A DNA stretch of 64,000 nucleotides, taken from contig JBGSJZ010000121.1 in NCBI GenBank assembly GCA_041741455.1, positions 1 to 64,000 on the forward strand, in the 5' to 3' direction. The translations under genes were made by a program, and so were the position numbers. This stretch comes from CALESS01 sp041741455 (lineage in GTDB: Bacteria; Chloroflexota; Anaerolineae; Anaerolineales; Anaerolineaceae). Positions 33,154 through 41,618 of this stretch are shown here, in pieces. The notes under the pieces were generated by a model. The model was not told the DNA's origin and made no database searches. It was given only the letters and a program-made list of their open reading frames with translations. Each line of letters begins with the position of its first letter. Within the stretch, counting starts at the first letter, position 1.

Positions 33154-33180
33154 GACCATCCGAAAAGGATGGTCTTTTTA
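33154..33180. terminator. Bidirectional terminator between MFS gene and tRNA-Gln
   Basis: GACCATCC (33154-33161) pairs with GGATGGTC (33167-33174) and is flanked by T-run on the right and A-run on the left. It can therefore stop the MFS transcript from the left and the tRNA-Gln transcript from the right. Confidence 0.85.
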
Positions 33181-33182
33181 GG

Positions 33183-33253
33183 CTGGGGGCAAAGGATTCG
33201 AACCTCTACAGGCACATCCAGAGTGTGCAGTCCTGCCATTAGACGAGCCCCCA
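33183..33253 (-). tRNA. tRNA-Gln (anticodon CTG)
   Basis: On the minus strand the 7-bp acceptor stem pairs TGGGGGC with GCCCCCA, with G as discriminator. The anticodon stem GCACA/TGTGC holds the loop CTCTGGA with anticodon CTG, reading CAG. The D arm has CTAATGGCAGG and the T arm TTCGAAT. The CCA end is not encoded. It has its own consensus promoter and a bidirectional terminator. Confidence 0.95.
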
Positions 33254-33270
33254 AATCTCCAGCGGCCAAG

Positions 33271-33299
33271 ATTATAGCACAAGGCTCGTTGCCTGTCCA
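33271..33299 (-). promoter_or_regulatory. Promoter of tRNA-Gln
   Basis: On the minus strand, -35 TGGACA (33294-33299) and an extended -10 TGC-TATAAT (box 33271-33276) are 17 bases apart, placing the transcription start about ten bases before the tRNA. Confidence 0.8.
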
Positions 33300-33398
33300 G
33301 AGACCGTTATATTTGTAATTGGCCAAACAGATGATATAAATAGTTCGCCCAGCCGGAAAATTTCAGGCTATAATCCAGGCATTCTGTGGAGGTATCCC

Positions 33399-34505
33399 AT
33401 GTCAACAACTGACCTGCTTGCACACTTGATATCAAGCTATAGAATGGATGCAATCGCTCTCATTCCGGGGCAAACACTCACCTACTTAACCGGCTTACAT
33501 TTTCATACCAGCGAACGACCGGTTACCCTCATCATCACGAAGGAAAAAGCGGTTCTAATACTTCCTGAACTTGAGGCCGGCAAAGGCGCACAAAGCAATC
33601 TCCACCTGGAAATCATTCCGTTTTCTGACAATCCCGCCAGTTGGCAGGCAGCGTTTAACCAGGCAGCAACCACACTGGAACTACATAAGGCCATCATTGG
33701 CGTCGAATCGGCCAAGATGCGGTTTCAGGAATACACCTTATTACAGCGGGCTGCTCCAGAATCAACAATTACAACTGCAGATCTATTGCTCAGCAGTCTT
33801 CGCATTCAGAAAAACGCCAACGAAATCCAGGCCATACACCAAGCTGTTAAAATAGCTGAAAATGCCTTACTGGCAACGCTTCCTGTGATCAAACCAGGTA
33901 TTAGCGAAGCCCAAATAGCTTTAGAGTTGACCATTAATCTTATCCGGGAAGGATCGATCAGTGGTTCATCCTTCGAGCCTATCGTTGCCGCCGGACCAAA
34001 CGCGGCCAACCCGCATGCAACCATCACAGATCGTCAACTCCAAACCGGTGATTTATTGATCATTGACTGGGGCGCTACCTATCACGATTACATCTCCGAC
34101 TTAACCCGCACTTTTGCGATTGAATCAGTGGACGAGGATCTTGCGAAAATAGTGGAGATTGTCCACCGGGCGAATTCTGCCGGGCGGCAAGCCAGTCAGC
34201 CAGGGGTTACAGCCGGATCAGTCGACCAGGCAACCCGGAAGGTCATCCAGCAGGCTGGTTATGGAGAGTATTTCATCCACCGAACCGGTCACGGCATTGG
34301 AATGGAAGTCCACGAACCACCTTACATTTACGCAGAAAATGACTTGATTCTTACGCCTGGTATGGCTTACACGATTGAACCGGGAATCTACCTTCCAGGT
34401 CGAGCGGGGGTAAGAATTGAAGATAATGTGATCATTACAGATCAGGGCTGTCAGGTTCTCTCCAGCCTTCCGCGCGAATTGATCCATCTATCAAGAAAAG
34501 CCTGA
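33399..34505 (+). CDS. M24-family metallopeptidase (Xaa-Pro aminopeptidase-like)
   Basis: A 368-residue pita-bread metallopeptidase. The N-terminal domain (residues 1-130) is the creatinase-type half. The C-terminal catalytic half contains the metal ligands in IDWGATYHDYISDLTR (two Asp), HRTGHGIGMEVHEPP (His), TIEPGIYLPGRAG (Glu) and RIEDNVI (Glu). It probably removes N-terminal residues before proline from peptides in the cytoplasm. TGGAGG lies 10 bases before the ATG, with a possible -10 box TATAAT at 33369. It leads a four-gene same-strand unit. Confidence 0.9.
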   Translation: MSTTDLLAHLISSYRMDAIALIPGQTLTYLTGLHFHTSERPVTLIITKEKAVLILPELEAGKGAQSNLHLEIIPFSDNPASWQAAFNQAATTLELHKAIIGVESAKMRFQEYTLLQRAAPESTITTADLLLSSLRIQKNANEIQAIHQAVKIAENALLATLPVIKPGISEAQIALELTINLIREGSISGSSFEPIVAAGPNAANPHATITDRQLQTGDLLIIDWGATYHDYISDLTRTFAIESVDEDLAKIVEIVHRANSAGRQASQPGVTAGSVDQATRKVIQQAGYGEYFIHRTGHGIGMEVHEPPYIYAENDLILTPGMAYTIEPGIYLPGRAGVRIEDNVIITDQGCQVLSSLPRELIHLSRKA

Positions 34506-34506
34506 T

Positions 34507-35271
34507 ATGAGTCGATTCATTTCCGGTTCCGAACCATATCTTTTGCCATCTGGGCGCACGGGGTGCATCCTTCTCCATGGCTTCACCTCCATGCCGGAGG
34601 AAACACGTCAGCTCGGAGAATTCCTGGCTAAAAATGGTGTGACAACCCTCGGTGTTCGCCTGTCCGGCCATGCCTCCCACCCAAATGACCTGCGCCATAC
34701 CCACTGGACCGACTGGCTGTTGGATGTGGAGACGGCTGCGGCTCTTCTTTCCAACATAACAGATCGCGTCTTTATAATCGGCCAGTCAATGGGAGGGATT
34801 CTCTCGCTCATTTTTTCAACCGAATATCCAGTTGCAGGCTTAGTTACGGTCTCCACTCCCGCCTTACCGGTATCGTCCAGGATCCCATTTGGCTATTTCT
34901 TTCAAAAGGTATTCTTCCCGAACATATTTATAGATAAGGTCAAAGGAAAACCTGCCAAAGCCAATCCACGCCAACCTAATTATCCAGCCTATGCATACTA
35001 CCCATCCCAGATACACATTGAAAGACACAAACTGCAGAATCATTTAAGTAAAACTTTGCAAAAAGTTACGAGTCCTGCTCTTATCATTCAATCTCGGGAC
35101 GATCCCTGGGTGCCCTCGTCCAGTGCTGAATATATTTACAAAAATATCCAATCCCAGCAGAAATCCATATTTTGGATGGAAAAGGCTGGTCATTCCGTCC
35201 TATTGAGTGAAGATCGGTTGCTGGCTTTTATGTCCATCCTGAATTTCATTCAAGAAAATGAACCTGCATGA
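34507..35271 (+). CDS. Alpha/beta hydrolase (carboxylesterase/monoglyceride lipase-like)
   Basis: A 254-residue alpha/beta hydrolase. The nucleophile elbow is GQSMGG, the acid is in QSRDDPWVPS, and the base is His in EKAGHSVLLSED. LLHGFTSMPEETR supplies the oxyanion-hole region, as in the Est30-type carboxylesterases. It should cleave short esters or monoglycerides in the cytoplasm. It begins one base after the M24 peptidase stop and its own stop overlaps the MFS start, so it is translated as part of the operon. Confidence 0.88.
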   Translation: MSRFISGSEPYLLPSGRTGCILLHGFTSMPEETRQLGEFLAKNGVTTLGVRLSGHASHPNDLRHTHWTDWLLDVETAAALLSNITDRVFIIGQSMGGILSLIFSTEYPVAGLVTVSTPALPVSSRIPFGYFFQKVFFPNIFIDKVKGKPAKANPRQPNYPAYAYYPSQIHIERHKLQNHLSKTLQKVTSPALIIQSRDDPWVPSSSAEYIYKNIQSQQKSIFWMEKAGHSVLLSEDRLLAFMSILNFIQENEPA

Positions 35272-36428
35272 ATCGTGATCTTTTTTTAGTCGCATTATCA
35301 TTGTTTTTTTGGGGGATCGGCGAAGGGATGTTTGTCTATTTCCAACCCATTTACCTGGCTCAATGGGGCGCATCGCCAATTTTAATCGGCACGATCATGG
35401 GCGCAATGGGAATTGCCATCCTCATTTTTCAAATTCCCGCCGGGCTGCTCGCGGATAAATTTGGTTCCCGTCCCCTGATGTGGGGATCCTGGATGTTTGG
35501 AGCCATTTCTGCATCTGTGATGGCCTGGGCGGATTCTATGTTGGTTTTTGTTATCGGTCTCCTGATGTACGGTCTTACTTCCTTTGTGCTGGCACCGATG
35601 AACAGCTACATTGCCGCCCGCTGTGGAAATTGGACAGTTGGCAGGGCTATCACATTTACCACAGCCTTGTTTAATTTCGGCATGGTGATTGGCCCCACTT
35701 TAGGTGGCTTCATTGGCGAATCTCTTGGATTACCCCTGGTCTATAAAATTGCCTCTGGTTTATTTGTGGTTTCCACCATCCTTGTTTTATTCGTCTCCCC
35801 CATTCCAGCTGAAGAACACCATTCAACCCGGCGATCATTTAAAGCTCTGCGTCATAATCAACCCTTCATCTGGTTACTAATATTAGCCTTCCTGGTTTCT
35901 GTTTCAACCTATACACCTCAACCCCTTTCGCCCAATTTCCTTCAAGATATGCGTGGATTGGATCTCTCACAAGTCGGGCAAATTGGTTCTATAGGGTCGT
36001 TTGGAACTGCATTGATAGCCCTCTTGCTCGGTCATCTTAATCCCGCCATTGGTATACTTGCAGGGCAGGGTCTTATGGCTGTATTTTCCTTGGTTTTGTG
36101 GAAATCAACCAGCCCCTGGATGTTGGCATTTGGTTATCTGTTCATCGGTGGCTTCAGGTTGTGCCGCGCCATGTTGTTAGCACTCGGCCGTCACATCATC
36201 GATGTTGGCAATACCGGCCTGGCATTTGGCTTGTTGGAAACGGCCAATGCCATAGCATTGATGATTTCGCCGATCATTGCTGGTTATCTCTATACGCTGA
36301 ATCCATTTTATGTGTACCCGGGTAGCCTTGTATTATTAATCATTTCGTTTGTGCTTACAATTTTAATCATTCCCCGGCTCTCGCATCCGGTGATCGTAGC
36401 ACCCGTTCCAAACTTACCAGAGGAATAA
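35268..36428 (+). CDS. MFS transporter
   Basis: A 386-residue membrane protein with about 12 helices. Helix 2-3 loop LLADKFGSRPLMWGS is the MFS motif A. The start overlaps the preceding stop as ATGA, and the next gene begins directly after its stop. The substrate is not apparent. It is unlike the MFS gene at 31897 in sequence pattern. Its operon partners are hydrolases, so export or uptake of an organic compound is possible. Confidence 0.85.
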   Translation: MNRDLFLVALSLFFWGIGEGMFVYFQPIYLAQWGASPILIGTIMGAMGIAILIFQIPAGLLADKFGSRPLMWGSWMFGAISASVMAWADSMLVFVIGLLMYGLTSFVLAPMNSYIAARCGNWTVGRAITFTTALFNFGMVIGPTLGGFIGESLGLPLVYKIASGLFVVSTILVLFVSPIPAEEHHSTRRSFKALRHNQPFIWLLILAFLVSVSTYTPQPLSPNFLQDMRGLDLSQVGQIGSIGSFGTALIALLLGHLNPAIGILAGQGLMAVFSLVLWKSTSPWMLAFGYLFIGGFRLCRAMLLALGRHIIDVGNTGLAFGLLETANAIALMISPIIAGYLYTLNPFYVYPGSLVLLIISFVLTILIIPRLSHPVIVAPVPNLPEE

Positions 36429-37058
36429 ATGCTCACTATTCATACGTTGATTCTTGGATCTCTCGAAAACAACACTTTTATTCTGGCTGATGATGCTTCC
36501 GGTGAAGCTGCTGTTGTCGATCCTTCTTTTGAATTGGAGCCAATCATCGACCTCTTGGAGGAAAACCAGTATCGCCTGCGCTTCATCCTGCTTACCCATG
36601 CCCATTATGACCACACAATCAACGCGCTGTCACTTTCGAACCGATATACTCCCACTATTCCTATTGGGCTTCATCCTTCTGATCAATCCCTTTGGAAAGA
36701 TGGTTGCGGTGCAGATTTGTTTGGCCTGCACTTCAAGCCTGACCGTGATACAGATCTTCATCTATATCATGGTCAAATATTATCTCTCGGTCGAGAAGAA
36801 ATCGAAGTCCGTCACACTCCTGGTCACTCCCCAGGGTCGGTTGTATTTATCTTACACACCAATCAAATCGTAATTGCAGGAGATTTAATTTTCTATCATG
36901 GCATTGGACGAACGGATCTTCCGGGCGGGGATACAATCGTCCTCACTCGCAGTATCCAAACCCAGATTTTCAGACTCCCACGGACGTATCATCTCCTTCC
37001 CGGACATGGACCTGCGACTACTGTCGCAGAAGAAATTGATCATAACCCCTATCTTTAA
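36429..37058 (+). CDS. Metallo-beta-lactamase-fold hydrolase (glyoxalase II-like)
   Basis: A 209-residue metallo-hydrolase. LTHAHYDHT supplies the HxHxDH zinc site, HTPGHSPGSVVF the third His, GDLIFYHGIGRTDL the bridging Asp, and LPGHGPATT the last His. The pattern is that of glyoxalase II-like thioester hydrolases and related MBL proteins; the substrate is uncertain. AGAGGA is the SD. It is the last gene of a four-gene unit and is followed by a strong bidirectional terminator. Confidence 0.88.
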   Translation: MLTIHTLILGSLENNTFILADDASGEAAVVDPSFELEPIIDLLEENQYRLRFILLTHAHYDHTINALSLSNRYTPTIPIGLHPSDQSLWKDGCGADLFGLHFKPDRDTDLHLYHGQILSLGREEIEVRHTPGHSPGSVVFILHTNQIVIAGDLIFYHGIGRTDLPGGDTIVLTRSIQTQIFRLPRTYHLLPGHGPATTVAEEIDHNPYL

Positions 37059-37062
37059 AAAA

Positions 37063-37097
37063 CCTCCGAACTGGTAATCAGTTCGGAGGAAATTTTT
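37063..37097. terminator. Bidirectional terminator between MBL hydrolase and rny
   Basis: CCTCCGAACT (37063-37072) pairs perfectly with AGTTCGGAGG (37080-37089) with a 7-base loop. Runs of A upstream and T downstream let it serve both convergent genes. Confidence 0.9.
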
Positions 37098-37107
37098 TCA
37101 GGATTGC

Positions 37108-38655
37108 CTATTTTGCAAATTCTGTTGCCCGGGTTTCCCGGATGACTGTCACCTTGATTTGACCTGGATATTGCATAGTCTCTTCAATCTTCTTGGCGAT
37201 ATCCCTTGCCAGGCGGACAGCATCCAAATCATCGATATCTTCCGGCCGCACAATAATTCGAACTTCGCGACCAGCCTGAATAGCAAAGGATTGTTGAACT
37301 CCTTTGTACGAGTTGGCAATGTCTTCCAGTGCCCGCAGCCGCTTCAGATATTGCTCCAAATCTTCCCTTCGAGCGCCAGGTCGTGCGCCAGAGATGGCAT
37401 CCGCTGCCTCAGCAATCACCGCTTCTACACTTTCCTGATCTACTTCGTGGTGGTGCGATGCAATCACATTCACAATCCGGGGGTGCACATTATAACGTCG
37501 GGCAAATTCAGCACCGATCATGGCATGTGTTCCATCTGTATTGTGATCCATGGCTTTACCAAGGTCGTGCAACAAGGCACCAGCCTTGGAAATCTCAATA
37601 TCAGCACCCAATTCCGCTGCTATTACAGCCGCCAGCTTGCTTACCTCAACAGCATGCGCTAATTGGTTTTGTCCGTACGAGGTTCGGTATTTCAGCCGAC
37701 CAAGTACCCGTAATACTTCCGGATGCAGGCCAGCAACACCTGCTTCAAAAGCAGCTTCTTCGCCCGCTTCAGCCATGTCTTTTTCAACCGCTTTTTGTTC
37801 TTCGTTTAAAATTTTCTCGATGTGGGCAGGATGGATCCGGCCATCTTGAATCAGACGAGCCAAAGCCCGGCGGGCAATCTCACGGCGAACTGGATCAAAG
37901 CAAGAAACGGTAACTGCTTCCGGAGTGTCATCCACAATGACATCCACGCCAGCGGCCTGCTCAAATGCTCGAATATTGCGGCCATTTCGGCCAACAATTC
38001 GTCCCTTCATATCATCATTGGGGAGTGTCACAACCGATGTAGTCACCTCTGCAACGTGGTCAGATGCCACCCGTTGAATGGCGTCAGCAATCAGCTCTCT
38101 AGCTCGTTTTTCACCCTCTGCTCGGGCTTCTCCTTCAATCTGCCTGATAATGCGTGCCATATCATTGCGAGCTTCTTTTTCAACCTCGACCAGTAGAACC
38201 TGGCGGGCTTCCTCGATACTCATTTCAGCGATTCGTTGCATCTCAACAATTTGTTGACTGGCCAACTTTTCCACATCATTAGCTCGTTTATCTAGCGCAC
38301 TTTGGCGTTTATTAATCTGTTGTTCGCGTTGCTCAAGCCGCTCCACTCGGTGGTCTAACTCCTGGCGGCGTTTTTGCAAACGTTCTTCTTCCAATACCAA
38401 TTCCTTCCGCCTGCGGCTTAAATCTGACTCCGCTTCTTGGGTAATTTTAAGAGCTTTATTTCGAGCATCCAGCTCAATAGTTTTAGCCTGCTCATTAGCA
38501 CTTAGAATGATATTATCAGCTCGATTCTGCTGGTCATTCCGAAACCGTTCATTGAGCCTTCGGGAGACATAATAGGCCACTGCGGCCACCAATACAACAT
38601 CGATGATCCCAATCAGGATCCAAATCCACCAAATAAAGCCTAGTTCCTTACCCAT
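37108..38655 (-). CDS. rny: Ribonuclease Y
   Basis: An RNase Y of about 515 residues, the membrane-anchored endonuclease that starts mRNA decay. The N-terminus has one membrane helix (WWIWILIGIIDVVLVAAVAY), followed by a long charged coiled coil (about residues 30-195). A KH domain comes next (GRNGRNIRAFEQAAGVD) and then an HD domain with HDLGKAMDH and SHHHEVD. The frame is open to 38754, but ATG 38655 is chosen because AGGAA lies 5 bases upstream and membrane-anchor homology begins there; it overlaps the end of recX by 8 bases. Confidence 0.95.
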   Translation of the reverse strand: MGKELGFIWWIWILIGIIDVVLVAAVAYYVSRRLNERFRNDQQNRADNIILSANEQAKTIELDARNKALKITQEAESDLSRRRKELVLEEERLQKRRQELDHRVERLEQREQQINKRQSALDKRANDVEKLASQQIVEMQRIAEMSIEEARQVLLVEVEKEARNDMARIIRQIEGEARAEGEKRARELIADAIQRVASDHVAEVTTSVVTLPNDDMKGRIVGRNGRNIRAFEQAAGVDVIVDDTPEAVTVSCFDPVRREIARRALARLIQDGRIHPAHIEKILNEEQKAVEKDMAEAGEEAAFEAGVAGLHPEVLRVLGRLKYRTSYGQNQLAHAVEVSKLAAVIAAELGADIEISKAGALLHDLGKAMDHNTDGTHAMIGAEFARRYNVHPRIVNVIASHHHEVDQESVEAVIAEAADAISGARPGARREDLEQYLKRLRALEDIANSYKGVQQSFAIQAGREVRIIVRPEDIDDLDAVRLARDIAKKIEETMQYPGQIKVTVIRETRATEFAK

Positions 38656-39322
38656 TTTCCTGTTCCTCGTTTCCAGAGTCTTGTTGACCGTCCTGAATCG
38701 TAAAGATTTCTTCCCAGACCTGGCGCACCACCGGAGAAATTGTTCCGTAATCAAAACCGCGCCGCATTAAATATGCGCTCAGCCGTTCACGAAACTCACG
38801 CCATTCCTGCCCACGCAATCTTCGGGCGTAATGAATAGCGGCCTGGTACGCCAGCGCCGAATCATCTTCTGTTTCGCTCAGCGCGGCTTGTATTTCTTCT
38901 TCCGAAATCCCCTTCTGCAGGAGTTCTATCCTCAGCAAGCGATGACTACGTGGTCGAAATTCGGACCGACTCTCAACCCACAATCTGGCAAATTGATCAT
39001 CCTTCACCAACTCTGAACGGATCAACCGTTCAAGGAGAACATCAATTTGCTCACTGCTGAAACCGTGCTCCTCCAATCGATGCCTTACTTCCTTCTCAGA
39101 TCGTGGTCGATAGCTAAGGAAATGTAAGGCTTTTTGAAAGCCCACTTCAATTGCATCCTGCTCCTGCAGGGTTTTAATTTTATGCTCATCTATGGGTTGG
39201 CCAATCTGCAACCAAGCCGCCACAATTCTTGAAACCCCGAAAGAAAATTCTCCATCCAGATACACATTAATCCGGTTGGGGTTACGTTTTTGTGCTTTGA
39301 GTGCGGTAATCTTGCCGTCCAT
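38648..39322 (-). CDS. recX: Regulatory protein RecX
   Basis: A 224-residue RecX-type protein, which binds RecA filaments and limits recombination. The pattern of three-helix repeats is seen (ALHFLSYRPRSEKEVRHRL, LIRSELVKDDQFARLWVES, ELLQKGISEEEIQAAL). No SD precedes the ATG: the eight bases before it follow a perfect hairpin (39331-39354). Its C-terminus overlaps the start of rny, so the two are coupled. No recA gene is in the window. Confidence 0.88.
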   Translation of the reverse strand: MDGKITALKAQKRNPNRINVYLDGEFSFGVSRIVAAWLQIGQPIDEHKIKTLQEQDAIEVGFQKALHFLSYRPRSEKEVRHRLEEHGFSSEQIDVLLERLIRSELVKDDQFARLWVESRSEFRPRSHRLLRIELLQKGISEEEIQAALSETEDDSALAYQAAIHYARRLRGQEWREFRERLSAYLMRRGFDYGTISPVVRQVWEEIFTIQDGQQDSGNEEQENG

Positions 39323-39330
39323 AAAATAAA

Positions 39331-39354
39331 CACAGCCGTCGCTTGGCGGCTGTG
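39331..39354 (-). promoter_or_regulatory. Hairpin immediately upstream of recX
   Basis: CACAGCCG and CGGCTGTG pair perfectly over 8 bp with an 8-base loop. On the minus strand the stem is followed by TTTATTTT and then the recX ATG, so the hairpin with U-tract resembles a terminator or attenuator placed where a ribosome binding site would be. Confidence 0.6.
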
Positions 39355-39862
39355 AATTGGAAAAAAGCCTTGCTGAATTTATCTCAGTTCACTCCGGAGT
39401 TAGAAACTCAGGTAAAATCAAGGGAATAACTCTTCTGTTGATACTTTATAAAGCGTTCCAACGGGATGATCTACTTGCTTCTTCCGGTCAGCATAAAGTA
39501 CCTAACACCAACCAGCCAGAAAAAACACCAAAATTTAAACCATTCACCGTTTGCCTAAAAGTCAACACTCTTGAGGAGTGAACAAAACCCAGCTTGCTTC
39601 AATCTTTCTCAGCCGCGCCTGCCTTGCATTGTTGGCGCCCTGTTTCGGAAGTTAATTCAATGCTCCTGTTATTTTAACAAACTTATGTGCATATTACAAG
39701 CAATTCTGTCACATAAATATATACGAAATGTACTTCTACTTCAGGAGTAAAAGAGATAGACACTAACCCATAAATTGGTTCCATATTACTTGACAAGACA
39801 TGTCTTCATCAAAGATGTTTGAAATGATTGTCTCATCTGCAATAACCGTGTAAAATTAGCAT
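39355..39862. other. Intergenic region without convincing gene
   Basis: About 500 bases separate recX from the next gene. A 74-codon open frame at 39357-39581 lacks an SD and protein-like features. A weak hairpin (GCGCC 39615-39619 with GGCGC 39634-39638) is present. A perfect 12-bp palindrome AAGACATGTCTT (39795-39806) overlaps a -35-like TTGACA (39790-39795), and a second promoter lies at 39828-39856. A small RNA cannot be excluded, but nothing recognisable is seen. Confidence 0.4.
39828..39856 (+). promoter_or_regulatory. Promoter giving a likely leaderless transcript
   Basis: -35 TTGTCT (39828-39833) and -10 TAAAAT (39851-39856) have 17-base spacing. The expected start at about 39863 is the A of the ATG of the next gene, which has no SD. 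Confidence 0.65.
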
Positions 39863-40300
39863 ATGCAATCCAGCCCGCGCATACTTCCACCTCCGAATCC
39901 AGATCACAGACGCCAGGTTTTCTGGCAAGTCTGGTTGCCACTGGTTGTTTTTGTGATAGTATTTCTAGTGTTAGCTGGACTGGCAGTCTCCTTAACCTCT
40001 AGGGGAGAAGAAATCGCTGAGCAATGGGCTGCTCTCTCGGTCGTGATTGTTATCGTGCCGACCTGCTTAGGCGGGATTTTTACTTTTATGTTCCTTGCTA
40101 TTGGCATTTTTCTGTCGGATAAAGCCATTCGCGGCCTGCCTGGCCTTACGTATAAAATCCAGCTTTTTTTCCGGCGCTTTTCTGCCATCACCCGTTATTA
40201 TGCCGACCGGTTTGTTTCACCAATTATAAAAATTAACGGGAAATGGGCAGGCCTGACTTCTCTCTTTAAACCCAAACGCACAACAGGAAAAAACAATTAA
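39863..40300 (+). CDS. Small two-helix membrane protein, function unknown
   Basis: A 145-residue protein with a proline-rich start (SSPRILPPPNPDHR) and two strong membrane helices (about residues 25-48 and 60-88), then a basic cytoplasmic tail (FRRFSAITRYYADRF, PKRTTGKNN). No family is recognised. The ATG coincides with the predicted transcription start and has no SD, consistent with a leaderless mRNA. The next small membrane protein follows nine bases later and probably shares the transcript. Confidence 0.65.
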   Translation: MQSSPRILPPPNPDHRRQVFWQVWLPLVVFVIVFLVLAGLAVSLTSRGEEIAEQWAALSVVIVIVPTCLGGIFTFMFLAIGIFLSDKAIRGLPGLTYKIQLFFRRFSAITRYYADRFVSPIIKINGKWAGLTSLFKPKRTTGKNN

Positions 40301-40309
40301 GAGGTTTCT

Positions 40310-40519
40310 ATGCCATCAAATATTGATTGGAAAAAACAAACCTATCTCATCGGTGCCTTGGCTGGTCTGGCTGTAGGTATATTGGCGGCCCTGATTATCA
40401 TCCAACGCTCAGAAAAGGACGAAATCCAGCCGAAACTTAATGCTGGTGACGGCGTTAAGATCGGGATAGGTGTGCTAGGCGTCTTGCGTTTGATCTCTGA
40501 AATGATAACTCGCCGGTAA
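40310..40519 (+). CDS. Small single-helix membrane protein, function unknown
   Basis: A 69-residue protein with one membrane helix (LIGALAGLAVGILAALIII, about residues 13-31) and a charged tail with a second weakly hydrophobic stretch. AGAGG lies 7 bases before the ATG. Such glycine/alanine-rich helices recall YtxH-like proteins, but the family is not certain. It follows the two-helix protein and precedes a sugar kinase gene. Confidence 0.65.
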   Translation: MPSNIDWKKQTYLIGALAGLAVGILAALIIIQRSEKDEIQPKLNAGDGVKIGIGVLGVLRLISEMITRR

Positions 40520-40573
40520 TTCTCGAACTGATCACAGAACCGGGGGATTACAACCTGATCCGATCAAGAATAG

Positions 40574-41590
40574 ATGATCACATCTTCTGTTAATCGTTAC
40601 CTGATTGCTGGATCCCTGAAGCAGGAAACGATCCTGCCATTCAAGCACTCTCCCATCATTAATCAACCAGGGGGCAATTTATTGTATGCAGCGGTGGGAG
40701 TATCCCTGTGGGATTCTGGTGTCAGCTTGCTTAGCCGGGTGGGCAGAAATTTCCCACAAGAATGGTTAGTCCAGCTTTCTTCTTATGGTTGGGACTTGGC
40801 CGGCGTCAAGCGCTTATCTGAAGAATTGGATCACCGCTCCTTTTACTGCTATGAGGATCTAGAAACAATATCCACTGCTAATCCCATTGATGGTTTCACT
40901 GCAGCTGCCATTCCATTCCCCAAGGAATTAATCGGTTATCACCCCCCTCCAGATACAATCGATAGCCGTGTGCATCCGACACCATTTTCACTTAAAGCCA
41001 GCGACATTCCAGCAGATTACCTGGATGCAACTGCTGCCCATCTCTGCCCTCTGGATTTTCTCTCTCACACTTTGCTACCTCCCATTTTACGGCACGGGCA
41101 TCTTTCAACCATCACAATGGAACCAGCGTCCGGTTATATGCACCCTACATTTTTAGATTCCTTGCCTGGGTTACTGGGTGGTATTTCTGCATTTTTACCA
41201 ACTGAAACCAATGCTCTCAGTTTGTATCAAGCGCGGTCAACTGACTTGCTCGAAATATCCGAGTCTCTGGCAGCTGCAGGTTGTGAAATTATCGTTATTC
41301 AACGTGGCAATCGTGGTTGCCTGGTCTATGACCATCGCAATCATACTCGCTGGATCGTTCCCGCCTATCCATCCCAGCTTGTGGATCCAACTGGAGCTAA
41401 CGATTCCTTCTGTGGTGGGTTTCTGGCAGGGTACCGTCAAACTTATGATCCACTGGAAGCCGCCCTTCACGCTACGATTTCTCGCTCTTTTTGTGTCGAA
41501 TCTTCCAACCCAAAACACATGCTCGATGTCATGCCTCGTCTGGCCCAGGCGCGCCTCGAATCCCTCCGGAACCTTGTTCGAAAAATATAA
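40574..41590 (+). CDS. PfkB-family carbohydrate kinase
   Basis: A 338-residue ribokinase-like protein. The C-terminal PfkB signature is DPTGANDSFCGGFLAGY, containing the catalytic Asp in GAND, and the N-terminal region has the GGNLLYAAVG motif for sugar binding. It probably phosphorylates a sugar or nucleoside with ATP; the substrate is unknown. The SD is weak. The region between residues 90 and 160 is less conserved than usual for the family. Confidence 0.85.
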   Translation: MITSSVNRYLIAGSLKQETILPFKHSPIINQPGGNLLYAAVGVSLWDSGVSLLSRVGRNFPQEWLVQLSSYGWDLAGVKRLSEELDHRSFYCYEDLETISTANPIDGFTAAAIPFPKELIGYHPPPDTIDSRVHPTPFSLKASDIPADYLDATAAHLCPLDFLSHTLLPPILRHGHLSTITMEPASGYMHPTFLDSLPGLLGGISAFLPTETNALSLYQARSTDLLEISESLAAAGCEIIVIQRGNRGCLVYDHRNHTRWIVPAYPSQLVDPTGANDSFCGGFLAGYRQTYDPLEAALHATISRSFCVESSNPKHMLDVMPRLAQARLESLRNLVRKI

Positions 41591-41618
41591 AAGAGTTCTC
41601 TAAAAAGCCTACTTCCCC

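Noticed and set aside
37329..37913. 194-codon plus-strand open frame opposite rny
   Set aside because: The rny domains on the minus strand are unambiguous; the opposite frame has low-complexity His/Gln-rich sequence and no SD.
39357..39581. 74-codon open frame upstream of the small membrane proteins
   Set aside because: No SD, no domain pattern, and it overlaps the recX hairpin region.
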